A stretch of DNA of 64,000 nt from Listeria monocytogenes ATCC 19117 (GTDB taxonomy: Bacteria; Bacillota; Bacilli; Lactobacillales; Listeriaceae), in contig NC_018584.1 in the NCBI RefSeq assembly GCF_000307025.1, positions 992,001-1,056,000 on the forward strand, in the 5' to 3' direction. The notes beneath the pieces were generated by a model, which was not told the origin of the DNA, searched no databases, and worked only from the letters and a program-made list of their open reading frames with translations. The translations under genes were made by a program, and so were the position numbers. Of the stretch, positions 1 to 7,777 are shown piece after piece (position 1 is the first letter of the stretch; each line of letters begins with the position of its first letter).

Positions 1-40
1 CCTGTATTATCCTAAAAAAAGCAAAATAGCGCAAACAAAA

Positions 41-77
41 GAACATAGCTAGAAATAATTCCTAACTATGTTCCAAA
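41..77 (-). terminator. Terminator of the TPR-like gene
   Basis: On the minus strand GAACATAGTTAG pairs with CTAGCTATGTTC (one bulge) and is followed by TTTTG. It lies just past the stop of the helical-repeat gene and would end the htpG-like operon. Confidence 0.75.
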
Positions 78-80
78 ATT

Positions 81-1049
81 TTACTTCAAAAGATCTTGAT
101 AATAACTATTTCCATTCCGCGCATCAAACTTCGCCGTTAAAGCTTCCGTCATTTCTACCAAATCAGCTTCTTTTTCTCGGTCGAAAAGAGGGTAGGCTGC
201 TTGTAAGAAAATAAGTCGGTCTAAACCACCCTCAGCTTTAAGAACAGTTTCTAAGTTGGTATCAATCACTTCTCGCGCTTTTTCCGTTTGCTTGGTAAGG
301 ACTAAATATTTAAGTAATTGCCCAAGTGGTGGTAGTAAGGAGATTTGTTTCTCCACAAGGGGATAACCTTTATCAAAGCATTCTTGCGCCATTTTTTCAT
401 CTCCAAGCGCTAAATATGCAAGCGCCATATTTCCATACGTTAAATGAGGAACTTCCGCACAGCGTTGTTTTCCTTCAATAATCGGTTTTGCTGTTTTCTT
501 AGCTGTTTCATAGTCTTTAATGAAGCAATAATAATGTACTTGATCATTTCTTTCGCAAGCAGGACAGTCATTTAAAAAGTCTGCTTTCGTATCACTCCAT
601 TTTTTAAATAGCTCTTTGGCTTTTTCAACATCGCCCATACGCATGGCTGCAAGCGTGCACACTTTATAATAAGGTCTTAGCGAATAATTTTCTTGTTCGA
701 ATTTCACCTTCATATCATTCAAAAGTCCGTCAATTTGCGCTTTCGATACTTCATCAAAAGTCGGGACATGTTCACTAATCCATTTATATTTCCAAAAAAG
801 ATCTTCCGTGTCAATGTAAGCATCACTATCTTTGTCTTCCCATTTTTTGATTAACCAGCTAAAAGCCTGTAATTGCTTTTTCGGAAACCCAGCTGTTAAG
901 CATGTGTCAATCAACAGATCACGTGCTTCAATGCCATCATCTATATTGTTATACAAATCTGCACCAGCAATAATTCGTTCTAATACTTTTATTTTTTCAG
1001 GCGTGTCATCCATTCCCCAAACTGATTCTAAATCATTCAAATAATCCAT
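81..1049 (-). CDS. Helical-repeat (TPR-like) protein partnered with the Hsp90-like gene
   Basis: A 322-residue soluble protein with no signal peptide or membrane segment. It is almost wholly helical, with TPR-like pairs such as the stretch near residues 205-225 (YGNMALAYLALGDEKMAQEC) and near 135-150, and a CPAC motif around residue 160. I recognise no enzymatic motif. It follows the Hsp90-like gene by 11 bases; its ribosome site AGGAGG overlaps the end of that gene, implying co-translation. TPR proteins are classic Hsp90 co-chaperones in eukaryotes, so a partner or client-adaptor role is a reasonable inference, not shown. Start ATG at 1049 is well supported by AGGAGG 6 nt upstream. Confidence 0.85.
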   Translation of the reverse strand: MDYLNDLESVWGMDDTPEKIKVLERIIAGADLYNNIDDGIEARDLLIDTCLTAGFPKKQLQAFSWLIKKWEDKDSDAYIDTEDLFWKYKWISEHVPTFDEVSKAQIDGLLNDMKVKFEQENYSLRPYYKVCTLAAMRMGDVEKAKELFKKWSDTKADFLNDCPACERNDQVHYYCFIKDYETAKKTAKPIIEGKQRCAEVPHLTYGNMALAYLALGDEKMAQECFDKGYPLVEKQISLLPPLGQLLKYLVLTKQTEKAREVIDTNLETVLKAEGGLDRLIFLQAAYPLFDREKEADLVEMTEALTAKFDARNGNSYYQDLLK

Positions 1050-1060
1050 TTTTCTTCCTC

Positions 1061-2866
1061 CTATAGCATCTCTAAGATTCGTAACATATTTTGATTCATT
1101 AATACCATTTCTTTCCGTTTAAGCGGATAATGCCCTAATAGTAAGGCTTGGATATAAAGTACATTCACAATTACGGACAATTCTTTCACTGTTTTTCCAG
1201 AAGTGAAAAGTCTTTTAATCAGCTCGTTATCCAAATTTAAATACAAGTGAGCAAGCGGTGCAGGTTCTTGTTCTTTTTGGATGCTCTCTAAAATATCACT
1301 AAAAACAGAATTTGTTTCTTCGACAGCACGTTCTAGTTCGCGTAATTCTTGTGTTGCTGTAGAGTGGATGAAAATAATCGGTAAATCTTTCGGTTCAAAA
1401 TGTTTAATTAATACATCTGTATCAAATTCAGCCATCATACTATTCATTTCTGTCAAAATAGGTTGGTAAGCCTGTTCTTCGCTCACTGTCATAGGCCGTA
1501 ATTTATTAGTCATTTCTTCCGGTTCGATTAAAACAAATTCTGTCCCCTCAACAAAGTAACTTAATTGCGCTAAGATTGGCGAATCATAGGAATAGCCGCC
1601 GTTAATAAGCGTCATACCGCTTGATCTAGCAATATCCTTAATTTGTCTAAAGTCATCGACCGAGTAGGTGTAATAGATGACATCATTTTTAGCGATAATA
1701 TCACCTAATTTTTCCTCGCCATTCAAAGTCCGAACTGGAAGATAAGGATAGATTAATTTTAAAAATGGTGCATCTTCACTCGCAAGTGCTTTAAAACCAA
1801 GATAATGTGTAGCTAATAATTTCATCAATGCTTCTTCTGGAAGAGTTTCAATTCCTTTTTTCAAAGCAACGCCAAGCTCGTCGGCAACACTAGTTAATCG
1901 CTCATTTTTATAAAACGCCTCACGAGAAGCAACAGGTTGAAGCTCATCCGTCCAAATCACGCATTTAGCAAAAAACGACCAATCAGGCAAAATATTATTT
2001 GCTTCACTTGTGACATACATATTATTTAAAAATACCGTGTTCTTCCGGATAGCATTCATTTGAACAGCATGAGGAATCATATAAGCAATCCCAAACGTTC
2101 TTCCTGACTCATTTTCAATTAAGAAATAATCTTGGAAACGCGTTCCAAGGATATATTCGCCGTACTGAATAATTTGATCTTTTGATAGTTTAGACAAGGT
2201 TTCTTTATTGGAAAACTGTTTGGTCCAACTATTAATTTCTTCTTCTAAACCATTAATTTCTACTATTATATTACTTTCCAAAGAGGAACCATATTTTTTG
2301 AGTGTATTGATTAATTCTTCTACGTCCTCGCATTCAGGGTGCTCGTCTAAATCAGCTCGTAAGCGCAAATACACTTGTGTACCTGGTTCGCGAGTTTCCG
2401 TTTCTATTTTCCGAACCGAATAAGTTCCGTCCGCTTTTCCGCGCCATTCTGTTGTGCCACCATCTTTTTTGGAAGTAGAAATCATTACAATTTCATCACT
2501 AACAATAAAACAAGAAAGTAAACCAATCCCAAAACGACCAATAAAGTCATTGGAACTTTCTCCATCAAAGTTTTTTTCGCCTTTTGATGAATTAGCAATA
2601 GTAGCTAGAAAAGCGTGAACCTCATCTTCCGTTAAACCAATTCCGTTGTCTTCTACAATTAATGTTTTTTCATTATTATCTCCAGTTAGAGATGCATGGA
2701 TTTTACCTTCTAAAGTTGAATCGATTTTTTTCCTGGCGCGAATGGCATCGGTTGCATTTTGCAGTAATTCGCGAATATAAACATCTTTTTCGTCATAAAG
2801 GTGGTTTGAGAGAATGTCAATCATACCAGCCAAGTTCACCTGAAAGCGGTGAGAATAATTTTCCAT
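1061..2866 (-). CDS. htpG: Divergent Hsp90-family ATPase (HtpG-like)
   Basis: A 601-residue GHKL-type chaperone ATPase of the HSP90 family. The nucleotide-binding motifs are visible: E33 and N37 in RELLQNATDAI, D73 in VEDNGIGL, and the glycine lid GRFGIGLLSCF near 110-120. The N terminus and C-terminal half differ from canonical bacterial HtpG (the usual IYTQKEIFLRELISN block is replaced by LYDEKDVYIRELLQN), and it is slightly shorter than E. coli HtpG (about 624), so it belongs to a divergent branch. It likely assists folding of unknown clients. Transcribed with the downstream TPR-like gene; divergent from fri. ATG is preceded by AGGAGG. Confidence 0.88.
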   Translation of the reverse strand: MENYSHRFQVNLAGMIDILSNHLYDEKDVYIRELLQNATDAIRARKKIDSTLEGKIHASLTGDNNEKTLIVEDNGIGLTEDEVHAFLATIANSSKGEKNFDGESSNDFIGRFGIGLLSCFIVSDEIVMISTSKKDGGTTEWRGKADGTYSVRKIETETREPGTQVYLRLRADLDEHPECEDVEELINTLKKYGSSLESNIIVEINGLEEEINSWTKQFSNKETLSKLSKDQIIQYGEYILGTRFQDYFLIENESGRTFGIAYMIPHAVQMNAIRKNTVFLNNMYVTSEANNILPDWSFFAKCVIWTDELQPVASREAFYKNERLTSVADELGVALKKGIETLPEEALMKLLATHYLGFKALASEDAPFLKLIYPYLPVRTLNGEEKLGDIIAKNDVIYYTYSVDDFRQIKDIARSSGMTLINGGYSYDSPILAQLSYFVEGTEFVLIEPEEMTNKLRPMTVSEEQAYQPILTEMNSMMAEFDTDVLIKHFEPKDLPIIFIHSTATQELRELERAVEETNSVFSDILESIQKEQEPAPLAHLYLNLDNELIKRLFTSGKTVKELSVIVNVLYIQALLLGHYPLKRKEMVLMNQNMLRILEML

Positions 2867-2948
2867 AGCTTGGTCCTCCTAGTTGTACAAAAGTCCTTTT
2901 TATTCTATCATAAAAGAAGAGATAAATAATGAGAAAACAATAATAGAT

Positions 2949-2973
2949 GTTTAAGAATTTATATCAGTGGTAA
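2949..2973 (+). promoter_or_regulatory. Candidate SigB promoter of fri
   Basis: GTTT at 2949-2952, a 15 nt spacer, then TGGTAA at 2968-2973, close to the SigB pattern GTTT-N13-17-GGGWAT. Listeria fri is known to have SigB-dependent transcription, which fits. Confidence 0.5.
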
Positions 2974-2996
2974 ATACTTTGTGATGGTTTCCACAC

Positions 2997-3025
2997 TGGA
3001 CATTGATGTGGAAATAGATTATACT
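2997..3025 (+). promoter_or_regulatory. SigA promoter of fri
   Basis: TGGACA at 2997-3002, exactly 17 nt, TATACT at 3020-3025. The expected start lies about 3032, just in front of the PerR/Fur-type box. Confidence 0.75.
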
Positions 3026-3035
3026 TATTATTAAG

Positions 3036-3050
3036 TGATAATCATTATAA
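3036..3050 (+). promoter_or_regulatory. PerR/Fur-type operator of fri
   Basis: TGATAATCATTATAA matches the 15-nt PerR box TTATAATNATTATAA at 13 of 14 defined positions, and also shares the core of a Fur box. It sits at the expected transcription start, where binding would block the SigA promoter. Peroxide and iron control of fri in Listeria is established knowledge. Confidence 0.8.
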
Positions 3051-3068
3051 AATAGGAGGAAGATAATT

Positions 3069-3539
3069 ATGAAAACAATCAACTCAGTAGACACAAAGGA
3101 ATTTTTGAATCACCAAGTAGCGAACCTAAACGTATTCACAGTAAAAATTCATCAAATTCATTGGTATATGAGAGGCCACAACTTCTTCACTTTACATGAA
3201 AAAATGGATGATTTATATAGCGAATTCGGCGAACAAATGGACGAAGTAGCAGAACGCTTACTAGCAATCGGCGGAAGCCCATTCTCGACTTTAAAAGAGT
3301 TTTTAGAAAATGCGAGCGTTGAAGAAGCTCCTTATACGAAACCAAAAACAATGGATCAATTAATGGAAGACTTAGTTGGAACATTAGAATTACTTAGAGA
3401 CGAATATCAACAAGGTATTGAGCTTACTGACAAAGAAGGCGACAACGTAACAAACGATATGTTAATTGCTTTCAAAGCAAGCATTGACAAACATATCTGG
3501 ATGTTCAAAGCATTCTTAGGAAAAGCGCCATTAGAATAA
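3069..3539 (+). CDS. fri: Ferritin-like Dps protein Fri
   Basis: A 156-residue Dps-family protein that forms a 12-subunit shell, oxidises Fe(II) with peroxide and stores iron, protecting the cell from Fenton chemistry. The inter-subunit ferroxidase ligands described for Listeria Dps are all present: H31 and H43 from one subunit (HQIHW, TLHEKMDD), D47, D58 and E62 from the facing segment (EQMDEVAE). It lacks the lysine-rich tail used for DNA binding in E. coli Dps, as expected for the Listeria protein. Ribosome site AGGAGG precedes the ATG. It is monocistronic between its own promoters and a terminator. Confidence 0.97.
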   Translation: MKTINSVDTKEFLNHQVANLNVFTVKIHQIHWYMRGHNFFTLHEKMDDLYSEFGEQMDEVAERLLAIGGSPFSTLKEFLENASVEEAPYTKPKTMDQLMEDLVGTLELLRDEYQQGIELTDKEGDNVTNDMLIAFKASIDKHIWMFKAFLGKAPLE

Positions 3540-3550
3540 AGAGTTATAAA

Positions 3551-3587
3551 AACTGTGTGGGATTAATCGTCTCACACAGTTTTTTTG
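3551..3587 (+). terminator. Terminator of fri
   Basis: AACTGTGTGGG and TCTCACACAGTT form a stem with loop, followed by a run of seven T. Confidence 0.9.
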
Positions 3588-3642
3588 CCCCAGTCTGTTA
3601 TAGTACAATTTCCTTATTTTTACATTGTCTTAACACAATGTG

Positions 3643-3668
3643 GTTTAAAGTTTCTTTGAAAGAGGTAT
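3643..3668 (+). promoter_or_regulatory. Possible SigB promoter of the HesB-like gene
   Basis: GTTT at 3643-3646, 16 nt, AGGTAT at 3663-3668. The -10 differs from GGGTAT at one base. No convincing SigA promoter is seen in the same gap. Confidence 0.35.
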
Positions 3669-3771
3669 ATTATCTTCATAACAAAAAGCAGAAAAAGTGA
3701 AATTCACCAAGAAATCTGCTATTCTTGAATAACAATCATTACGAAAAAATTGGAAACGAGGAGTGAAAAGT

Positions 3772-4074
3772 ATGAATATCGAGGTAACGGACCAAGCAAA
3801 TAAATGGTTTCATGATGAGTTTGATGTAGCTAATGGTAATGGAATTCGACTTTTTGCGAAATACGGTGGTTCTAACAGTTCCTTGCATCCTGGTTTCTCT
3901 ATCGGTTTAACTACCGAAAAACCGCAAGAAGCAGCAGTCGCTGAGAAGAAAGAAGACTTAATTTTCTTCATTGAAGACCATGACTATTGGTATTTCAAAG
4001 ACCACGACTGGAAAATTGACTATGAACCAAAAACGGAAGAAGTACTTTTTTCCTTTAAAGAAAAAGTGAAATGA
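3772..4074 (+). CDS. HesB/YneR-like small protein
   Basis: About 100 residues, resembling the HesB/IscA-like YneR group: beta-rich with the aromatic-rich stretch HDYWYFKDHDW. The three conserved cysteines of true A-type iron-sulfur carriers are absent (no cysteine at all), so it cannot hold a cluster in that way; its role is unknown. The ATG at 3772 sits 8 nt after AGGAG (3759-3763); an in-frame GTG at 3763 overlaps that ribosome site and was rejected. Next to fri but with its own leader. Confidence 0.82.
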   Translation: MNIEVTDQANKWFHDEFDVANGNGIRLFAKYGGSNSSLHPGFSIGLTTEKPQEAAVAEKKEDLIFFIEDHDYWYFKDHDWKIDYEPKTEEVLFSFKEKVK

Positions 4075-4087
4075 ATCCAACATAAAT

Positions 4088-4127
4088 GACCGCGTGTAAT
4101 CAAATTGATTTCAGGCGGTTTTTGTTT
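4088..4127 (+). terminator. Weak terminator after the HesB-like gene
   Basis: GACCGC and GCGGTT flank a loop with a smaller AATCAAATTGATT stem, followed by TTTTGTTTT. Confidence 0.6.
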
Positions 4128-4186
4128 TAAAAACTTTACTGTTTCGCCTTCCTTTGCTATTCTACTAAGAGAGCAGGAGGAGAAAG

Positions 4187-5317
4187 ATGACAAAGAAATT
4201 AGTAATCTGTATAAGTTTAATCGCGATATTTTTAAGCGGTTGTAGTTTTTCCGAACCATCAACGAGTAAATCGAACATTACCGAAAAAACATTGAATGGT
4301 GCAAGTTTTACATTTTTTGATGTTGGCCAAGGGGATAGCACACTTATCCAAGCAGAAGATGGTACAACTATTTTGATTGATACAGGTCGCCAAGATGATG
4401 ACCGTATTTTAACCTATTTAAAAGAAGCGAATATAAAGAAAATAGATTTGCTGCTACTGACACACCCGCACGCAGACCATATCGGTAATGCTGATAAAGT
4501 AATCGCTACATACAAACCGAAAGAAATTTGGATGGATGGCTTAACTTTTTCTAGTAGTATTTACGAGAAAGTAATTGACGCAGCATTAGCTTCAGATGCC
4601 AAATACAAAGAACCGAGACGCGGCGAAAAAGCGACTTTTGGTCCATTTAATCTAGAGGTTTTAAGCCCTGATAAATTGGAAAATGACGCTAATAATGATT
4701 CTATCGCTGTAAAAATCACCTATAAAGATATTTCCGCTATTTTTACAGGTGACGCAGAAAAAGGTCGAGAAAGAGAAATGGTAGACAGCGGTGCCGATTT
4801 AGAAGCGGATATTTTAGATTTAGGGCACCACGGATCGTCCACATCCAACCAGCCATTTTTCCTAGATAAAGTAAAACCCCAAGTGGCTGTTTACTCTGCT
4901 GAAATGGCCAATAGTTACGGACATCCTCATGTGGAAGTGCTGGAGTGGTTAAAAGAGCGTGATATAAAAACATATGGAACAGATGTGAATGGAACGGTAA
5001 TCATTGAAACAGACGGTAAAAAAATCCATGTGCAAACCGAAAAATCAGGTACACCAAAAGCAGGTAGCAGCTATAATAAAGAAAATAGCACACAAAAAAC
5101 AGAAGATGCAACATCAGAAGAATTACCAGACAGCATTAATTTAAATACAGCTTCTAGTGAAGATTTACAATTATTACCACTAATTGGGCCAGCGCTTGCA
5201 GAAAAAATCATTGCCGAGCGACCATATCAGTCCATAGATGACTTGAAAAAAATTAACGGCATTGGCGATGGCATTGTGCGCCAAATCAAAGAACAAGGCA
5301 TTGCCGTAACAAAGTAG
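4187..5317 (+). CDS. Lipoprotein: ComEC-type metallo-beta-lactamase fold with C-terminal helix-hairpin-helix
   Basis: 376 residues. A lipoprotein signal ends in LSGC with C19 as the lipidated cysteine, so the protein should sit on the outer face of the membrane. Residues about 40-275 are a metallo-beta-lactamase domain with the metal motif HPHADH (H93, H95, D97, H98), as in the nuclease-like domain of the DNA-uptake protein ComEC. Residues about 310-376 carry ComEA-type helix-hairpin-helix repeats (LNTASSEDLQLLPLIG, LKKINGIG) that bind DNA. A surface nuclease or DNA-processing role is inferred. Good ribosome site (AGGAGG). Followed 9 nt later by the DUF3006 gene. Confidence 0.88.
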   Translation: MTKKLVICISLIAIFLSGCSFSEPSTSKSNITEKTLNGASFTFFDVGQGDSTLIQAEDGTTILIDTGRQDDDRILTYLKEANIKKIDLLLLTHPHADHIGNADKVIATYKPKEIWMDGLTFSSSIYEKVIDAALASDAKYKEPRRGEKATFGPFNLEVLSPDKLENDANNDSIAVKITYKDISAIFTGDAEKGREREMVDSGADLEADILDLGHHGSSTSNQPFFLDKVKPQVAVYSAEMANSYGHPHVEVLEWLKERDIKTYGTDVNGTVIIETDGKKIHVQTEKSGTPKAGSSYNKENSTQKTEDATSEELPDSINLNTASSEDLQLLPLIGPALAEKIIAERPYQSIDDLKKINGIGDGIVRQIKEQGIAVTK

Positions 5318-5326
5318 GTGATTAGG

Positions 5327-5554
5327 GTGAAAAAAGCAATTTTAGATCGGATAGAAGATGGCAAAGCAGTTTTTTTATTAGAACCAGACCAAACAGAATG
5401 GCAAATTGACAAAGAAAAGCTCGATTCATCCATAAAAGAAGGAGATGTCGTCACTATTTCAGAAACTAATGAAATAATGAAACATCCCCAAGAAACGGAA
5501 GAAATGAAAAATAGAATTGCAGAAAAGCTAGAAAGATTAAGAGGGAGAAACTGA
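5327..5554 (+). CDS. DUF3006 small protein
   Basis: 75 residues, acidic, no membrane segment; a DUF3006 protein. DUF3006 genes commonly follow ComEC-like hydrolase genes, as here, which suggests a shared function. The GTG at 5327 is preferred: AGGTGAT lies 5 nt upstream, whereas the GTG at 5318 overlaps that ribosome site. In L. monocytogenes I recall the gene in this position (lmo0946) being studied as sif, a factor affecting the SigB response; that link is from memory and depends on the genome match. Confidence 0.82.
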   Translation: MKKAILDRIEDGKAVFLLEPDQTEWQIDKEKLDSSIKEGDVVTISETNEIMKHPQETEEMKNRIAEKLERLRGRN

Positions 5555-5702
5555 GAAAAACTTTTTTAAACTCTCATGAAATTATCATCTTTCTTTCAGC
5601 ACATTCTTTTTTAGAAAAGTTATTATATGTATAAGCTAACAACAAGCAAAACATTTTCATTTCTTTCCCTTTTTAGAATGAAAATCCCAAACTCCCTTTT
5701 AG

Positions 5703-5741
5703 CTAGTGCGGTTTACTCCCTTTTTCCGCACTAGTTTTTTT
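5703..5741 (+). terminator. Strong terminator 150 nt past the DUF3006 gene
   Basis: CTAGTGCGG (5703-5711) pairs perfectly with CCGCACTAG (5726-5734), followed by seven T. It lacks a T run on the minus strand, so it acts on rightward transcripts. Confidence 0.9.
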
Positions 5742-5752
5742 ATGCGCAAAAA

Positions 5753-6970
5753 TCACTTTTTCTGTGGAAAGAGAAATTTATTGCGTCCAGCATCTAGGCC
5801 GCAGTATAACATAAGCATGGTAATACCGACTAAAACATATAAGGTTGGTTGCCAGCTACCAAGCGCATCATGCAGGGTACCAAATAATATCGGACCTGAA
5901 GCGGCAAACAAGTAACCGATAGATTGCGCCATTCCAGAGAGATCCGCTGATTCGGTAGCGCTTGTTGTTCGCAAATTAAAGAACATCATCGACAAACTAA
6001 ATGACATCCCCGAACCAATTCCGTATACAATGATAGCAATCGATAAAATAAGCACGCTACCAGAAGCAAACATAATGCCAAAAATCCCAATTAAAAAGAA
6101 TAAAATAGAAATTCCAACTAGTAATTGCTGATTTTTCATTCGTCCGGCAACAATAGGAATAATAAACGTAATCGGCATAACCGCAAACTGCATTAAGGAG
6201 AGCATTAAGCCACTAGAAGTACTAGATAATCCTTGGTCCGCCAAAATATTTGGTAACCAGGCAATCGAAATATAAAAAATTGCTGACTGCGAACCCATAA
6301 ATAAAGAAATTTTCCACGCAAGCGGAGACTTCCAAACCGAAGTTGTAACCAAGTGAGTTGCAATTTTTTCCGTCGAGCGTTGATTATATTTTAACTGTGG
6401 AAGCCAAATGACTAAAGCAACGATTCCAAGAATTGCCCAGAAAACCATACTTCCATGCCAGCTAAAGCGATTGTTCATAGCAATTGGAACCGTTAAGCCA
6501 GCTGCAATCGCTGCACACAAATTCATCGAAATGGAATAAACTCCAGTCATTAGACCCAATTTAAATGGAAATTCTTTTTTTATCAAACTTGGCAAAATAA
6601 CATTTCCGACAGCAATAGCAAGACCAATCATAAACGTTCCAGCAAATAAATTGAGTTCGCCACCAAAAGGTCGAAGTAAGCTACCAAGTACAAGTGTCAA
6701 TAGTGCTACAAAAATTAATACCTCTATACCAAGTGCTCGACTTAGCTTAGAAACGAACGGGGATAGTCCTGCAAATGCAAGTAGCGGAATTGTTGTAAGT
6801 AATCCAGCCATCGTATTGGTTAAATGTAAATCTGATTGAATCATTCCAAGTAACGGACCTACAGAGGTAATTGGTGTCCGTAAGTTTGCCGCAATTAAAA
6901 TAATTCCTAAAACAAGCATTACCTTACTCGAGCGTGTAAGGATTTTTTTATTGGTTAAATCTGAATTCAT
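5753..6970 (-). CDS. CynX/NimT-type MFS transporter
   Basis: 405 residues, about 12 hydrophobic segments, of the major facilitator subgroup that includes the cyanate transporter CynX and NimT: the opening VMLVLGIILIAANLRTPITS with the RTPITSVGPL motif is characteristic. Substrate cannot be read from sequence. The start overlaps the stop of the upstream GntR gene by 4 nt (ATGA), so the two are translationally coupled and the regulator probably controls the transporter. Confidence 0.88.
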   Translation of the reverse strand: MNSDLTNKKILTRSSKVMLVLGIILIAANLRTPITSVGPLLGMIQSDLHLTNTMAGLLTTIPLLAFAGLSPFVSKLSRALGIEVLIFVALLTLVLGSLLRPFGGELNLFAGTFMIGLAIAVGNVILPSLIKKEFPFKLGLMTGVYSISMNLCAAIAAGLTVPIAMNNRFSWHGSMVFWAILGIVALVIWLPQLKYNQRSTEKIATHLVTTSVWKSPLAWKISLFMGSQSAIFYISIAWLPNILADQGLSSTSSGLMLSLMQFAVMPITFIIPIVAGRMKNQQLLVGISILFFLIGIFGIMFASGSVLILSIAIIVYGIGSGMSFSLSMMFFNLRTTSATESADLSGMAQSIGYLFAASGPILFGTLHDALGSWQPTLYVLVGITMLMLYCGLDAGRNKFLFPQKK

Positions 6971-7665
6971 TTCTTTTCTCCATTCTTAGCATCAATTCGT
7001 TTGAAAAGAGTAATATACTCTGTTACTTCATGAGCTGCTTGTTCTTTATTTCGTTTTTCAATCGCTTTGACAAGCGCAGCGTGCCCATTATGCTGATTAG
7101 CTTCTGGGCTCATTTCGGTTGTACTCGTGATGGAAAACTGTATTTCTTCTAAAATATTGACATACATATCTAACAACAAATCGTTATGAGCTGCCTTTAC
7201 AATTGTTAAATGAAGGGCAGAATCAGCTTTCACAAAAGCACCAACATCATTTTTTTCCGTCGCTAGTTGGCATTGGTGTCTATATTTTTCTAGTGTTTTT
7301 ACATCTTCTTCCGTGCGTCGATCACAGGCCAGAATAACTGCTTCTCTGTCAAGCGCATGCCGAATTTCCAGGATTTCTTGAACCGTGGATTCGCGGACAC
7401 GCCTCTGCATGATAGCATTTAGTTCACTATTGTTACGAACAAAAGTCCCGTCACCTTGTTTGGTTTCCAGTAAACCGATATGAGATAGGGCACGAATGGC
7501 TTCACGTAGCGTATTACGACTAATGCCAAATTCAGCCATTAAATCCGCTTCTTTCGGAATGCGTTCACCGATTTTCCAAGTACCGTTAGTAATTTCTGCT
7601 TTTATTTGATCATAAACTTGCTCTGCAAGCGATTTGCGTTCAATTTTTTCTACCATACTATTCAC
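6967..7665 (-). CDS. GntR/FadR-subfamily transcription regulator
   Basis: 232 residues. Winged helix-turn-helix at about 10-75 (QVYDQIKAEITNGTWKIGER, then SRNTLREAIRALSHIGLLE), followed by an all-helical FCD effector domain (EILEIRHALDREAVILAC). FadR-type regulators usually bind a carboxylate ligand and control adjacent transport or metabolism. First gene of a two-gene operon with the CynX-like transporter. The longest frame starts at 7665 (MNSMVEK); the second ATG at 7656 is an alternative start. Confidence 0.88.
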   Translation of the reverse strand: MNSMVEKIERKSLAEQVYDQIKAEITNGTWKIGERIPKEADLMAEFGISRNTLREAIRALSHIGLLETKQGDGTFVRNNSELNAIMQRRVRESTVQEILEIRHALDREAVILACDRRTEEDVKTLEKYRHQCQLATEKNDVGAFVKADSALHLTIVKAAHNDLLLDMYVNILEEIQFSITSTTEMSPEANQHNGHAALVKAIEKRNKEQAAHEVTEYITLFKRIDAKNGEKK

Positions 7666-7717
7666 TCCATTTCTAAAGGTAGGATGATTGGTTCTATTTT
7701 ACAGAAGAATTCTTTTT

Positions 7718-7746
7718 TTGTAAACCTTATTTTGTTAAACTATGAT
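7718..7746 (+). promoter_or_regulatory. SigA promoter of the AI-2E family gene
   Basis: TTGTAA at 7718-7723, 17 nt, TATGAT at 7741-7746, about 30 nt before the ATG at 7778. Confidence 0.75.
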
Positions 7747-7777
7747 AAAATGAAGGAAGAAAAGGGCTGGTGAAAAT

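Noticed and set aside
3763-3765. GTG start for the HesB-like gene
   Set aside because: It overlaps the AGGAG ribosome site; the ATG at 3772 is correctly spaced.
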